DNA of 64,000 nt, taken from assembly GCA_964421595.1 (NCBI GenBank), contig CAYQXY010000016.1, forward strand, positions 1 to 64,000, written 5' to 3'. Below are positions 16,984-25,957 of the stretch, piece after piece. A model generated the notes under the pieces. It saw nothing but the letters and a program-made list of their open reading frames with translations, was not told the DNA's origin and made no database searches. A program made the position numbers and the translations under genes. Position 1 is the first letter of the stretch. Each line of letters starts with the position of its first letter. Source of the DNA: PXAP01 sp964421595. GTDB taxonomy: Bacteria > Bacteroidota > Bacteroidia > Bacteroidales > PUMT01.

Positions 16984-17054
16984 TTGGAGCATGAGAACTT
17001 TAAAATAGCAAACATGGAGTTCCATCCGACCTATTTAAAACAAATTATTTACGA

Positions 17055-18401
17055 ATGAAAAATCTAATAGCAGTTATCTTTTTTTTGTTACCGGTTTTAT
17101 TGACTTACCCGCAAGAGAAACCAGCTATAATTGTCCTGACCGATACAGGTGGCGATACTGATGACGAACAAAGCATGGTCCGTTTCCTGTTGTATTCTGA
17201 CATGCTCGATGTAAGAGCCATATGTATTACCAGCAGGATGGGACACGGGCAGGATATTAAACCTGAAATCGTTTATAACCAGATTGAAGCTTACAGGAGT
17301 GTTTATCCTAATTTGTTGCTCCATTCCCAGGGCTATCCCACCCCTGATTATCTATTGTCGATTGTAAAATACGGCCAGGGCGATCATGCCAGTTTTGGCA
17401 AGGGATATGATACTGAAGCTTCCGGCTATATAATACAAGTAATAGATGAATCAGACGTAACTGTTCATGTTGCGGTTTGGGGCGGACTAAGGGAACTTGC
17501 CCAGGCCTTGTGGAAAGTAAAAGAGACCAGGACACAGGAACAGGTAGATGAATTTTGCAGGAAAATACTGGTGCATGATATTAATGATCAGGATCATCAC
17601 AGGGACTGGATAACCGGCAATTTCCCGGCCATAAGGTTCATTGCAAACGGATATAACAAGACAGGTTCCATCTGGGGTGTTCGTGAATTGGCAACCTTCC
17701 GGGGAATGTATATGACAGGTGATGTAAGTATGCAGGATGGTGACTGGGTGAGAAAGAATGTGCATGGACACGGCCCTCTCAGTGATACTTACCAGCTTCA
17801 CGGGCACGGAACCGATGGCATGAAGGAGGGTGACACTCCAACATTCCTGGGTCTTATATGTAATGGGCTGAATGCTGCTGAAAGACCTGATTGGGGTGGC
17901 TGGGGAGGCCGTTACCGTATTCTGAGAAATAATTTATATATCGATGCCCCTGATTTTTTGAATGGCAAAATGAATGAACGTCATACGGTATCAAGATGGA
18001 GACCTGCTTTTCAAAATGACTTTATGGCTCGTTTGAAGTGGTGTGTGGAACCTTATGGAAAGGTAAATCGTAATCCGGTTGCAGCTGTAAATGGTATGGC
18101 AGAAAAATCGCCCATATTTATAAATGCCGCACCCGGTCAGGAACTGGTTTTTGATGCGTCGGAAAGTTATGATCCTGACGGAGACGAATTGTCATTTAAC
18201 TGGTTTTTTTATTATGAGATATATTTCCCCGGTTGTGCAGTATTTACTGTTTCATCTGATGGATCTATATGTACGGTAAAAGTTCCCGAATCAACAGGCG
18301 ATGAAAACCTTCACCTGATACTGGAAGTAACCGATAATAACTCTCCCTCTTTGACTGGCTACAAACGAATTATAATCAATGTAACTGAAAGCAATCAATA
18401 A
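17055..18401 (+). CDS. exported DUF1593 nucleoside-hydrolase-like protein
   Basis: 448 residues with an N-terminal signal peptide (LIAVIFFLLPVLLTYPQ). The domain opens with IIVLTDTGGDTDDEQSMVRF, the best-preserved metal loop of the four DUF1593 copies, followed by AVWGGLRELAQALWKVKE, EGDTPTFLGL and DWGGWGGRYRIL. The C-terminal part (from about residue 355) is a PKD-like domain (YDPDGDELSFNWFFYYE). It lies 71 bp after its paralogue and 41 bp before the next one, consistent with tandem duplication and divergence inside one operon. It is probably periplasmic or cell-surface. The substrate is unknown; riboside binding or hydrolysis is inferred from fold and context. Confidence 0.86.
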   Translation: MKNLIAVIFFLLPVLLTYPQEKPAIIVLTDTGGDTDDEQSMVRFLLYSDMLDVRAICITSRMGHGQDIKPEIVYNQIEAYRSVYPNLLLHSQGYPTPDYLLSIVKYGQGDHASFGKGYDTEASGYIIQVIDESDVTVHVAVWGGLRELAQALWKVKETRTQEQVDEFCRKILVHDINDQDHHRDWITGNFPAIRFIANGYNKTGSIWGVRELATFRGMYMTGDVSMQDGDWVRKNVHGHGPLSDTYQLHGHGTDGMKEGDTPTFLGLICNGLNAAERPDWGGWGGRYRILRNNLYIDAPDFLNGKMNERHTVSRWRPAFQNDFMARLKWCVEPYGKVNRNPVAAVNGMAEKSPIFINAAPGQELVFDASESYDPDGDELSFNWFFYYEIYFPGCAVFTVSSDGSICTVKVPESTGDENLHLILEVTDNNSPSLTGYKRIIINVTESNQ

Positions 18402-18442
18402 TTATACTTTTTATTCGCGTATTTAAATAAATTATAAACACT

Positions 18443-19924
18443 ATGAAATCGAATGTTTTGTTGTTAATTATCTTGCTGATAAGCGTCCCTGGCTGTCAGT
18501 TGCAGCAAACAGCTGACCAGGAGCCAATGAAAGACAGGATCCGTACCGTAATACTGACCGACATGACCCATGATGACGGGAATTCACTTATCCGCTTCCT
18601 GTATTATGCTCCCTATTTTGATCTTGAGGCTATGATTATCACCAACCAGCTCCCTGACTTCAACTATGATGATGACGGGCCCTGGGAGAAAGGAATGGGT
18701 ATTCTTGATGCATACAGAAATGAATTACCACAACTAAGGAAGCATGACCCCGGTTTCCCTGATTATGAAGAGCTGATGGCTGTAACTAAACCCGGAAGGG
18801 GGGCATTGCCCATTATATGGCTCACCAACACTCTTGAATTTTCAGGAAATATAGCCGACCGTTACGTTGAGAGTTCATGGGATTCTATATATTTCGATGA
18901 CTGGATCGGCGAAGGGTTGAACCCCAACGGGGAATCCAAAGATTCTGAAGGCAGCGAATTCCTGCAGGAGGTTTTTGCCAAAGATGATGACCGTCCCATA
19001 TTTGTCCAGGCATGGGGTGGTACGGTGACCTTCGTGCAGGCACTTTATCGTTACCGGCAGCGGTATGGTGAGGAGAAATTCAGGGAATTGCTTCCCAGAA
19101 TTCATTTATTCGGCATACTGTTCCAGGATATATCGTTTGAATTCTTTGCAAGTTTTGAAGGTCTGCTGGAGCATTCATGCGGCAACTTCGGATCGGCCGA
19201 ACCGACTTACGGGAAGGAGCCTGTTGAACTCGGCTGGGCACTGTATGACGCCGGCCATTTCTGGTACTACGTATGGAGCAGGGACCCTGATTGGGTAAAG
19301 CCTGTGCGGCCCCATGAGGTTAACGGGCACGGCCCGATGTCTGATATCTATGATGACGGCGGAGAGGGCGACACCCCGTCATTCCTCTACCTTCTCAGTT
19401 CCGTTTTCGGACTGAATGATCCTCTCCAGCCAACACACGGCAGCTGGGGCAGCATGTTCTCTCCAATCGGAAACAGTTTTCCTGAAGGGTATTATCATAC
19501 CTGTTCGCATGACCAGGATGAACTTGCACGCTGGGTCGACGATGCATCAAACAGCTTTAAAAACAGGTTGCTATGGTCGGTAAAAGACCCCGGGGAGGTA
19601 AACAGCCAGCCGGTGGCAATTGTGAACAGAGACACAAGCAACAGGATAATCCGTCTGTCTGCCCGGCCGGGACAATCAATAACACTTGATGCTTCAGCCT
19701 CTCATGATCCTGACGGCGATGAAATCAGGTTCAACTGGTTCAGGTATCATGAGGCTGACAGCTATCCCGGCGGCTATGAACTGGCAGATCCGGCCAGCCC
19801 TGTTCAAAATATCACGGTACCGGAGGATATCGGCACCAGTGAGATACATCTTGTACTTGAAGTTAGGGATAACGGTGCTCCCCCCCTGGTATCCTACAGG
19901 CGGGTAATCATTGGCGGACAATAA
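18443..19924 (+). CDS. DUF1593 lipoprotein, divergent paralogue
   Basis: 493 residues with a lipoprotein signal (LLIILLISVPGC). The DUF1593 domain is present (VILTDMTHDDGNSLIRFLYY, FVQAWGGTVTFVQALYRYR, EGDTPSFLYLL) but is the most diverged of the set. The usual GGWGGRF motif reads GSWGSMF, the metal loop is TDMTHDDGN, and an insertion follows the first strand. The C-terminal PKD-like domain is kept (HDPDGDEIRFNWFRYHEAD). The lipid anchor suggests a fixed place at the outer or inner membrane, whereas the two paralogues upstream look soluble. It may have a different substrate or a binding-only role. Confidence 0.83.
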   Translation: MKSNVLLLIILLISVPGCQLQQTADQEPMKDRIRTVILTDMTHDDGNSLIRFLYYAPYFDLEAMIITNQLPDFNYDDDGPWEKGMGILDAYRNELPQLRKHDPGFPDYEELMAVTKPGRGALPIIWLTNTLEFSGNIADRYVESSWDSIYFDDWIGEGLNPNGESKDSEGSEFLQEVFAKDDDRPIFVQAWGGTVTFVQALYRYRQRYGEEKFRELLPRIHLFGILFQDISFEFFASFEGLLEHSCGNFGSAEPTYGKEPVELGWALYDAGHFWYYVWSRDPDWVKPVRPHEVNGHGPMSDIYDDGGEGDTPSFLYLLSSVFGLNDPLQPTHGSWGSMFSPIGNSFPEGYYHTCSHDQDELARWVDDASNSFKNRLLWSVKDPGEVNSQPVAIVNRDTSNRIIRLSARPGQSITLDASASHDPDGDEIRFNWFRYHEADSYPGGYELADPASPVQNITVPEDIGTSEIHLVLEVRDNGAPPLVSYRRVIIGGQ

Positions 19925-20056
19925 ATCCATATCAGTTTAGTATTAAACTTTTATATATGAACAGAAACATATGCGAGTATAAAATAAAAAAGTATGATTA
20001 AAATATTTTGCATTCATTCAGGAACAATTTAATTTTTTAATTAATTCCAATAGATT

Positions 20057-21625
20057 ATGAAAACCACTGTAATTATCCTAATTTCATTAAGCCTGATGGT
20101 ATTATCTTGTGCAGAACAAGTCAGTAATCACCAGAATCCCTTTACTGAAGGGGAGTTTATAACTCTTGATAAATCTGTTCTGAAAGACAAGATTATGGGG
20201 GGATGGGCCGGTCAGGTCATTGGTTGCACCTATGGCGGGCCTACCGAGTTCCGTTGGAACGGTACCATGATTGGCGATCATGTGCCAATTCCCTGGGATG
20301 AAACCCAGATGGAATGGTGGTATGACAATTCTCCCGGATTATATGATGATGTATACATGGATCTTACCTTTGTACAGGTATTTGAGGAGCACGGACTTGA
20401 TGCGCCTGATTCGCTGCATGCAATGGCTTTTGCCAACGCAGGATATCCCCTCTGGCATGCAAACCAGGCGGCAAGATATAACATCCTCAATGGCATAATG
20501 CCGCCTGCATCGGGGCACTGGAAAAATAACCCGCATGCCGACGATATCGATTTTCAGATCGAGGCTGATTTCGCTGGACTAATGGCGCCGGGCATGATAA
20601 ATGCCTCTTCCGCGATAAGCGATAAAATAGGGCACATCATGAACTACGGCGATGGATGGTACGGCGGGGTGTTCGTTGCGGGGATGTACACCCAGGCATT
20701 TGTCAGCGACGATATGGGGTTTATTGTAAGGGAGGCCCTGAAAGCAGTACCTGCGGAAAGCCGTTTTTACAGGACTATTGCCGATGTTATTGTATGGCAT
20801 GAAATGTACCCGGACGACTGGAAGCGTACCTGGTTTGAATTACAAAAAAAGTGGACGGCCGAAATCGGATGTCCCGATGGGGTCTTCAGGGCTTTCAATA
20901 TTGATGCCAGCATTAATGCAGCTTATATTGTTCTTGGACTGCTTTACGGTAATGGCGATTATGGCAAAACGATAGATATCAGCACAAGGGCGGGATATGA
21001 CTCCGACTGTAACCCGGCAAACGCTGCCGGCATTCTTGGTACAATGCTGGGATACAGCAACATACCCGACTACTGGAAACAGGGAATTGATAGGGTGGAA
21101 AACCGCAATTTCGTTTATACCGATATGTCGCTGCTCGATGTATATGATATTGGCTACGGGCATGCCCTGAAGATGATAGAGAGTAACGGGGGAAGGGTGC
21201 TGGATGATGCAGTTGAGATCAGGTACCAGACTGTTGAGCCTGTAAGATTAGAAGAGTCATTTATCGGACTGTATCCGAATGAAAGGCGTTCACCTGGTCA
21301 TTCCTTAAGCCAGAACAATCCGGAGTTTACAGCCGGGTTCAGCGGTTCAGGTATTGTTTTGGGAGGTAATGCGGTGCGGAATGACAGTGGATTGCCGGAC
21401 CGGGACCTGACGCTTGATGTATTTATTAATGGCGATTTCGTAGAAACTGTAATAATGCCAACCGAATTCCGCCGGCGAAAGCACGAGGTTTACTGGAATT
21501 ATGAACTCCCGGAAGCCGGTCATGAAATCAGGCTTGCAGTCCGCGACATTCCCCCCGGATACCAGGTCAACCTGAGTTCGCTGATTGTTTATTCAGACAC
21601 TGATCCCGGACCACAAACATATTAG
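20057..21625 (+). CDS. exported ADP-ribosylglycohydrolase-family lipoprotein
   Basis: 522 residues with a lipoprotein signal (LISLSLMVLSC, Cys about residue 18). The core is an ADP-ribosylglycohydrolase (DraG/ARH) fold: KIMGGWAGQVIGCTYGGPTEF at the start, YDDVYMDLTF (Asp97, Asp98, Asp102) for the first metal site and GYDSDCNPANAAGILG (Asp315, Asp317) for the second, matching the family's GxDTDxxAxxxG motif. A beta-rich C-terminal domain follows from about residue 400. Family enzymes hydrolyse ADP-ribosyl or N-ribosyl bonds using two Mg ions. An exported copy beside nucleoside hydrolases and ribokinase suggests capture of ribose from ADP-ribosylated or N-glycosylated compounds; that is inference. 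The 132-bp gap before it holds AT-rich sequence only. Confidence 0.85.
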   Translation: MKTTVIILISLSLMVLSCAEQVSNHQNPFTEGEFITLDKSVLKDKIMGGWAGQVIGCTYGGPTEFRWNGTMIGDHVPIPWDETQMEWWYDNSPGLYDDVYMDLTFVQVFEEHGLDAPDSLHAMAFANAGYPLWHANQAARYNILNGIMPPASGHWKNNPHADDIDFQIEADFAGLMAPGMINASSAISDKIGHIMNYGDGWYGGVFVAGMYTQAFVSDDMGFIVREALKAVPAESRFYRTIADVIVWHEMYPDDWKRTWFELQKKWTAEIGCPDGVFRAFNIDASINAAYIVLGLLYGNGDYGKTIDISTRAGYDSDCNPANAAGILGTMLGYSNIPDYWKQGIDRVENRNFVYTDMSLLDVYDIGYGHALKMIESNGGRVLDDAVEIRYQTVEPVRLEESFIGLYPNERRSPGHSLSQNNPEFTAGFSGSGIVLGGNAVRNDSGLPDRDLTLDVFINGDFVETVIMPTEFRRRKHEVYWNYELPEAGHEIRLAVRDIPPGYQVNLSSLIVYSDTDPGPQTY

Positions 21626-21633
21626 TTTAAAGG

Positions 21634-21687
21634 ATGAATCTCCCATGAACCAGCGTAAACAAAAAGTAAGAACCATGGGTGATTCAT
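21634..21687. repeat. palindromic dispersed repeat, copy 1
   Basis: Arms ATGAATCTCCCATG (21634-21647) and CATGGGTGATTCAT (21674-21687) pair at 13 of 14 positions around a 26-base A-rich spacer. The inverted version, with the same arms and a similar A-rich spacer, occurs at 40861-40920, and one arm with similar flank recurs at 46794. It lies in the intergenic gap after the ADP-ribosylglycohydrolase gene. This is a small dispersed, REP-like hairpin element. Confidence 0.6.
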
Positions 21688-21837
21688 TCGTAGCAAATGC
21701 CAGACCTGTCTTGTATCATGCTTATATTAAAGAAAATAACTACACTTCATCCTTATGAAACCTGTTTTTAAAAAGTTTATACTTTAGAAATATCTGACAG
21801 GAAGATTGAGCCCAAAAACTTAAAATCCAATAAATCC

Positions 21838-23007
21838 ATGACTATTATGAATAAACCAACAAATAACACACGACGGGAATTTATTAAAAAATCAGGGCTT
21901 GCGGCAGCAGGAGTCAGCCTGGCAGGAACCTCTTTACTTGGTTCATGTTCCGGGGGGCCGGTAAACAGTCTTCCAAGGTGGAGAGGTTTTAACCTTCTTG
22001 ATTTCTTTTCTCCAGACCCGGAAAGGCCCCGGCCGGCAACAAAGGAAGATTATTTTCGCTGGATGAGGGACTGGGGTTTTGATTTTGTAAGAATTCCCAT
22101 GGCCTACCCGTATTATGTGGAATTTGACAGAAGCAGGAATATCAGGCCAGATGAGGTATATAATATAAACGAGGAAGCCGTTGAAAGAATCGATACCCTG
22201 GTGGAAATGGCTCAAAGATACAATATGCATGTGAGCCTTAACCTGCACAGGGCTCCCGGATACTGTATCAATGCAGGGTTCCATGAGCCCTATAACCTGT
22301 GGATGGATGAGGAGGCACAGCAGGCCTTCAATTTTCACTGGCAGATGTGGGCCCGGCGTTACAGAAACTTGTCAAGCGATAAGATTAGTTTTGATCTGGT
22401 TAACGAGCCGGCCATGCGCGAAGACCCCAATAATCAGCATTCGCCGATAGTTTCTGTCCCCGGCGAGGCTTACAGAAAAGTAGCCATAGGAGCTATAGAT
22501 GCTATCAGGGGGGAGAATCCCGGTCACCTTGTGATTGCAGGGGGAAATGATGTTGGAACCACTGTGGTTCCCGAACTGCTTGATCTGGGTATTGCAAAGA
22601 GCAACAGGGGTTATTTCCCGGCCCAGATCTCACATTACAGGGCACCCTGGGCATTCGCAGATATTGATGCCCTCCCCGAGCCTAAATGGCCGGGACAGGT
22701 AGGCGACCGGTACTTCAGCCGCGAGATGCTGGAAGAACATTATGCACCGTGGGCAGAGATTGTGAAACAGGGTGTCGGGGTTCACTGCGGCGAACTTGGA
22801 TGTTACAATCAAACACCACACGATGTTTTCCTGGCATGGTTTTCTGACACTCTTGATATTTTCAGGGAAAATGGTATCGGGTTCGGCCTGTGGGAATTCG
22901 TGGGTAGTTTTGGTATACTCAACTCCGGCCGGAGTGATGTGGATTACGAGGACTGGCACGGATATCAGCTTGACAGAAAATTGCTTGACCTTCTTATGAG
23001 ACAATAG
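21838..23007 (+). CDS. Tat-exported GH5-like glycoside hydrolase
   Basis: 389 residues. The N-terminus has a Tat-type signal (TRREFIKKSGLAAAG) ending in LLGSCSGG, so it may also be lipidated. The TIM barrel matches GH5: RWRGFNLLDFF at strand 1, DFVRIPMAYP, VSLNLHRAPG, FDLVNEPAMR with acid/base Glu190, and GVHCGELGCYN with nucleophile Glu319. The C-terminal FGLWEFVGSFGI strand supplies the usual aromatic platform. It is full length for a single-domain retaining beta-glycosidase; the linkage specificity cannot be told. In-frame ATGs at 21838 and 21847 are both possible starts. Its presence inside the riboside operon suggests ribose or nucleoside is linked to a glycan in the natural substrate. 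Confidence 0.87.
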   Translation: MTIMNKPTNNTRREFIKKSGLAAAGVSLAGTSLLGSCSGGPVNSLPRWRGFNLLDFFSPDPERPRPATKEDYFRWMRDWGFDFVRIPMAYPYYVEFDRSRNIRPDEVYNINEEAVERIDTLVEMAQRYNMHVSLNLHRAPGYCINAGFHEPYNLWMDEEAQQAFNFHWQMWARRYRNLSSDKISFDLVNEPAMREDPNNQHSPIVSVPGEAYRKVAIGAIDAIRGENPGHLVIAGGNDVGTTVVPELLDLGIAKSNRGYFPAQISHYRAPWAFADIDALPEPKWPGQVGDRYFSREMLEEHYAPWAEIVKQGVGVHCGELGCYNQTPHDVFLAWFSDTLDIFRENGIGFGLWEFVGSFGILNSGRSDVDYEDWHGYQLDRKLLDLLMRQ

Positions 23008-23174
23008 AAATAATAAAGCCAGATTATTTCAGTCATGGCATCAATTGGTAATGGCCAGATTCTGATTGACGGCATGCATTGAACCTGGATGTCTTTCCAA
23101 AAAAACCTTTAAAATATTCCTGTCGATAATTAAAGACACTCACATAACCTATTAAACCAATAAATCTTCCAATT

Positions 23175-24251
23175 ATGAAAAAAACAATCAAAAGTACAGT
23201 GTATCGACTCGGCCGGGGAATCTCAATGCTGCATCTTATAATGCTTCTTTTTTCCGTAAATCTCATATCTTGTGACCAGGCACCGCAGGAAGCGCCTGAA
23301 CCTGTTTTCAAACATCATGTAATCTTTGATACCGATGCCGACAATGAGATTGATGACCAGCACGCACTTGCATACCTGCTGTTTAACGGCGATGTGTTTG
23401 CCGTGGAGGGGGTCACCGTTAACGCCACGAGCAGCCCTGTTGATGGTGTCACATATTCGCCCGTAAGCGACCACTATGATGAGGCTAAACGGATAATGCA
23501 GCTGTGCACGGTTTTCGAAGACATACCTCTGCTGACAGGAGCCCAGGGCTCTTTCGAGGAAATTAAAGATAATATAGATCAACCCGATTTTGATGGTCAT
23601 GAAGCAGTGGATTTTATTATTGAACAGGCATTAAGGGACAGGGGTCAGGAACTTATACTTTTACCTGTAGGCAAACTTACAAATATTGCACTGGCGCTTT
23701 TAAAAGAGCCCGCTATCGCTGAAAACATCAGGATTATCTGGCTGGGTTCAAATTATCCAAAGCCAGGAGAGCATAATCAGGACTGGGATATACCATCTAT
23801 GAATTTTATACTTGATACAGATGCTCCTTTCGAGATGGTTACTGTCCGTTATAGTGACCAATCCGGAACCGAAGCGGTGAAAGTTACCCAGGCGCAGATC
23901 CTTCACAGAATGCCAGGCAAAGGCCCGGTTATATCTGAGCCCATCACAGGGCGTCACGGTGGCGAGTTTAACAACTGGGGAGATTATTCGGCCAATCTTT
24001 TTGAAATGTATAATATGTATGGACAGCCGCCCAGCAGATCCCTTTATGACCAGGCGGCTGTTGCTATTGTTAAAAATCCTGATTGGGCTGAACACTATAC
24101 ACACCCCGCTCCAATCTTTACAGATGGTGAATGGGTAGAAAGACCTGACAACCCCAGGCACATTACGATATGGGAATGGTTTGACATCTATGGAATCGTG
24201 AATGACTATTTTGTAACGATGGATAATTATGTGGTGGCTGAAAAGCCTTAA
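23175..24251 (+). CDS. nucleoside hydrolase, exported
   Basis: 358 residues with a membrane-export segment ending SVNLISC at about residues 28-36, probably a lipobox. IUNH motifs: HHVIFDTDADNEIDDQHALA for the calcium loop, LPVGKLTNIALAL (GPLTN equivalent), IIWLGSNYP (MGG equivalent), QDWDIPSMNFILD (NFN/Asp segment) and SRSLYDQAAVAIV, where the usual HDP is YDQ. It is the last gene of the riboside run and is followed by a strong terminator. It is less like the other two nucleoside hydrolase domains than they are like classical enzymes, so it may act on another riboside. It probably acts in the periplasm or at the cell surface. Confidence 0.87.
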   Translation: MKKTIKSTVYRLGRGISMLHLIMLLFSVNLISCDQAPQEAPEPVFKHHVIFDTDADNEIDDQHALAYLLFNGDVFAVEGVTVNATSSPVDGVTYSPVSDHYDEAKRIMQLCTVFEDIPLLTGAQGSFEEIKDNIDQPDFDGHEAVDFIIEQALRDRGQELILLPVGKLTNIALALLKEPAIAENIRIIWLGSNYPKPGEHNQDWDIPSMNFILDTDAPFEMVTVRYSDQSGTEAVKVTQAQILHRMPGKGPVISEPITGRHGGEFNNWGDYSANLFEMYNMYGQPPSRSLYDQAAVAIVKNPDWAEHYTHPAPIFTDGEWVERPDNPRHITIWEWFDIYGIVNDYFVTMDNYVVAEKP

Positions 24252-24287
24252 AAAATTTTAAACACTCTTAAAAATTAGATTGTTACA

Positions 24288-24328
24288 GACCCGGTATCCT
24301 GTTTTCAAAAAAGCAGGTCCGGGTTTTC
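24288..24328 (+). terminator. Rho-independent terminator of the riboside locus
   Basis: ACCCGG (24289-24294) pairs with CCGGGT (24319-24324), extended by CCTG/CAGG across small internal bulges, and followed by TTTTC. It lies 37 bp after the last nucleoside hydrolase stop and defines the 3' end of the gene run. Confidence 0.7.
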
Positions 24329-24566
24329 GACCGTAAAGCTAATTTTTTTCGACTCATAAAACAGGGCTGGGTCAGAATGCCATTTCGCAAAGTGATATTG
24401 CAAATTATATTTAATTATAAACTCTTATTAATCATCGTTTTATATGAATATATTATTGGAGTAGATTAATATAGAACAATAAACCAGTCACCTGAACACA
24501 AGCTCCGATTATAGAATAATTAACAACATTTTTTCGACCCATACCGACAAATATCAATTAGATTCT
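24329..24566. other. intergenic region before the flavin oxidoreductase gene
   Basis: AT-rich sequence with no gene-like frame. Nothing recognised apart from the -7 box that follows. Confidence 0.4.
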
Positions 24567-24574
24567 TAACTTTG
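24567..24574 (+). promoter_or_regulatory. -7 box of the flavin oxidoreductase gene
   Basis: TAACTTTG fits TAnnTTTG exactly and lies 28 bp before the ATG at 24603. No good TTTG is found at the expected upstream distance. Confidence 0.5.
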
Positions 24575-24602
24575 CACATATTAAAAACCAGGAAGAACTA
24601 CG

Positions 24603-25697
24603 ATGAGAGAATTAAATATCGGTGGATTGAACATTAGGGTTCCAATTATACAGGGAGGAATGGGTGTTGGAATTTCAATGTCCAAACTTGCTTCTGCTGT
24701 TGCAAATCAAGGAGGCGTAGGAGTTATTTCGGCTGCAGGACTTGGTATTGTACACCGGAATGCTGCACTGGGTTATCTCGAAGCTAATTTGGAGGGACTG
24801 AGAACAGAAATAAGAAAAGCCAAGGAAAAAACCAAAGGGATTGTCGGGGTTAATATTATGGTGGCCATGACAAATTTTTCTGACCTGGTTAAAACATCAA
24901 TCTCAGAAAAAGTTGATATTATATTTTCAGGAGCCGGCCTCCCTCTTGGTCTGCCCGATTTTCTGACTCCGGGAAGCTCTACAAAACTAGTACCTATTGT
25001 TTCTTCAGGCAGGGCTGCAAAGCTGATATGCGATAAGTGGAAAACATTATATGATTACCTTCCTGATGCTTTTGTTGTTGAAGGACCAAAAGCTGGCGGG
25101 CATCTTGGTTTTAAGAGAGATCAGATAGATGACTCAAATTACTCACTCGAAGAACTTGTTCCTCAGGTAGTAAAAGAAGTAAGGGTTTTTGAAGAGAAAT
25201 TCAATAAGGAAATCCCTGTTATAGCAGCTGGCGGTATCTATACCGGCCGTGATATATACAACATTATGCAAAAGGGAGCGAAAGGGGTGCAGATGGGAAC
25301 CCGATTTGTAACTACTGAAGAGTGTGATGCCGCCCTGGGATTCAAAATGGCATATGTAAATGCTGTTGAAAGTGATATGGAAATAATACAGAGTCCGGTA
25401 GGTATGCCTGGCAGAGCTCTCAGAAACGAATTTATTGATAAAATTAAACAAGGGTTGAAGAAACCCATAAAATGCCCGTTTCATTGCATAAAAACATGTG
25501 ATGTATCAAGCAGCCCATACTGTATTATCACTGCCTTATATAATGCCTATAAGGGCAATATGAAAGGCGGATATGCCTTTGCCGGAAGTAATGCTTACCT
25601 GGCAGACAAGATCACAACTGTCAAAGATATCTTTAACGAACTGGTTAATGACTTTCAATCGGTCTTAAACCAGAATGAAGAAAGTAAATCAGAATAA
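24603..25697 (+). CDS. nitronate monooxygenase-type FMN oxidoreductase
   Basis: 364 residues, FMN-binding TIM barrel of the 2-nitropropane dioxygenase/FabK superfamily: QGGMGVGISMSKLASAVANQ with the N-terminal flavin loop, GVISAAGLG, VEGPKAGGHLGF, VIAAGGIYTGRDI and GVQMGTRFVTTEECD. The C-terminus carries a cluster of five cysteines (CPFHCIKTCDVSSSPYC), seen in some anaerobic members and possibly a metal or FeS site. It is cytoplasmic. Family members oxidise nitronates, reduce enoyl thioesters or act on other compounds, and sequence alone does not decide. It is monocistronic, with its own promoter and a hairpin downstream. Confidence 0.88.
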   Translation: MRELNIGGLNIRVPIIQGGMGVGISMSKLASAVANQGGVGVISAAGLGIVHRNAALGYLEANLEGLRTEIRKAKEKTKGIVGVNIMVAMTNFSDLVKTSISEKVDIIFSGAGLPLGLPDFLTPGSSTKLVPIVSSGRAAKLICDKWKTLYDYLPDAFVVEGPKAGGHLGFKRDQIDDSNYSLEELVPQVVKEVRVFEEKFNKEIPVIAAGGIYTGRDIYNIMQKGAKGVQMGTRFVTTEECDAALGFKMAYVNAVESDMEIIQSPVGMPGRALRNEFIDKIKQGLKKPIKCPFHCIKTCDVSSSPYCIITALYNAYKGNMKGGYAFAGSNAYLADKITTVKDIFNELVNDFQSVLNQNEESKSE

Positions 25698-25706
25698 CAT
25701 TTTTTC

Positions 25707-25727
25707 CCGATTAGTTCTGATCGGTTT
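25707..25727 (+). terminator. terminator-like hairpin after the flavin oxidoreductase gene
   Basis: CCGATTA (25707-25713) and TGATCGG (25718-25724) form a 7-bp stem with one G-T pair and a 4-base loop, followed by a short T-rich stretch (TTTGTG). It lies 10 bp after the stop. Confidence 0.5.
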
Positions 25728-25957
25728 GTGCTGTTGTTAGTCTATTCAAAGCACCAGGCGATCAAACCTCTACTGCGCTCTATAGTTGTACCATTCTTGA
25801 AATCAAGACTATCAGCAAAAATAATCTATAAAGGCTGTTATCGTCCTGTGTTCTCTTCCGGTTTGGCAAACCATTGCCATTATTCATTTTCCTGTGCATA
25901 TTTCACATCACGGAGCATTGCCTGTGCCTGCTTCCAGGTAAGTGCACTTGTGGGGCA

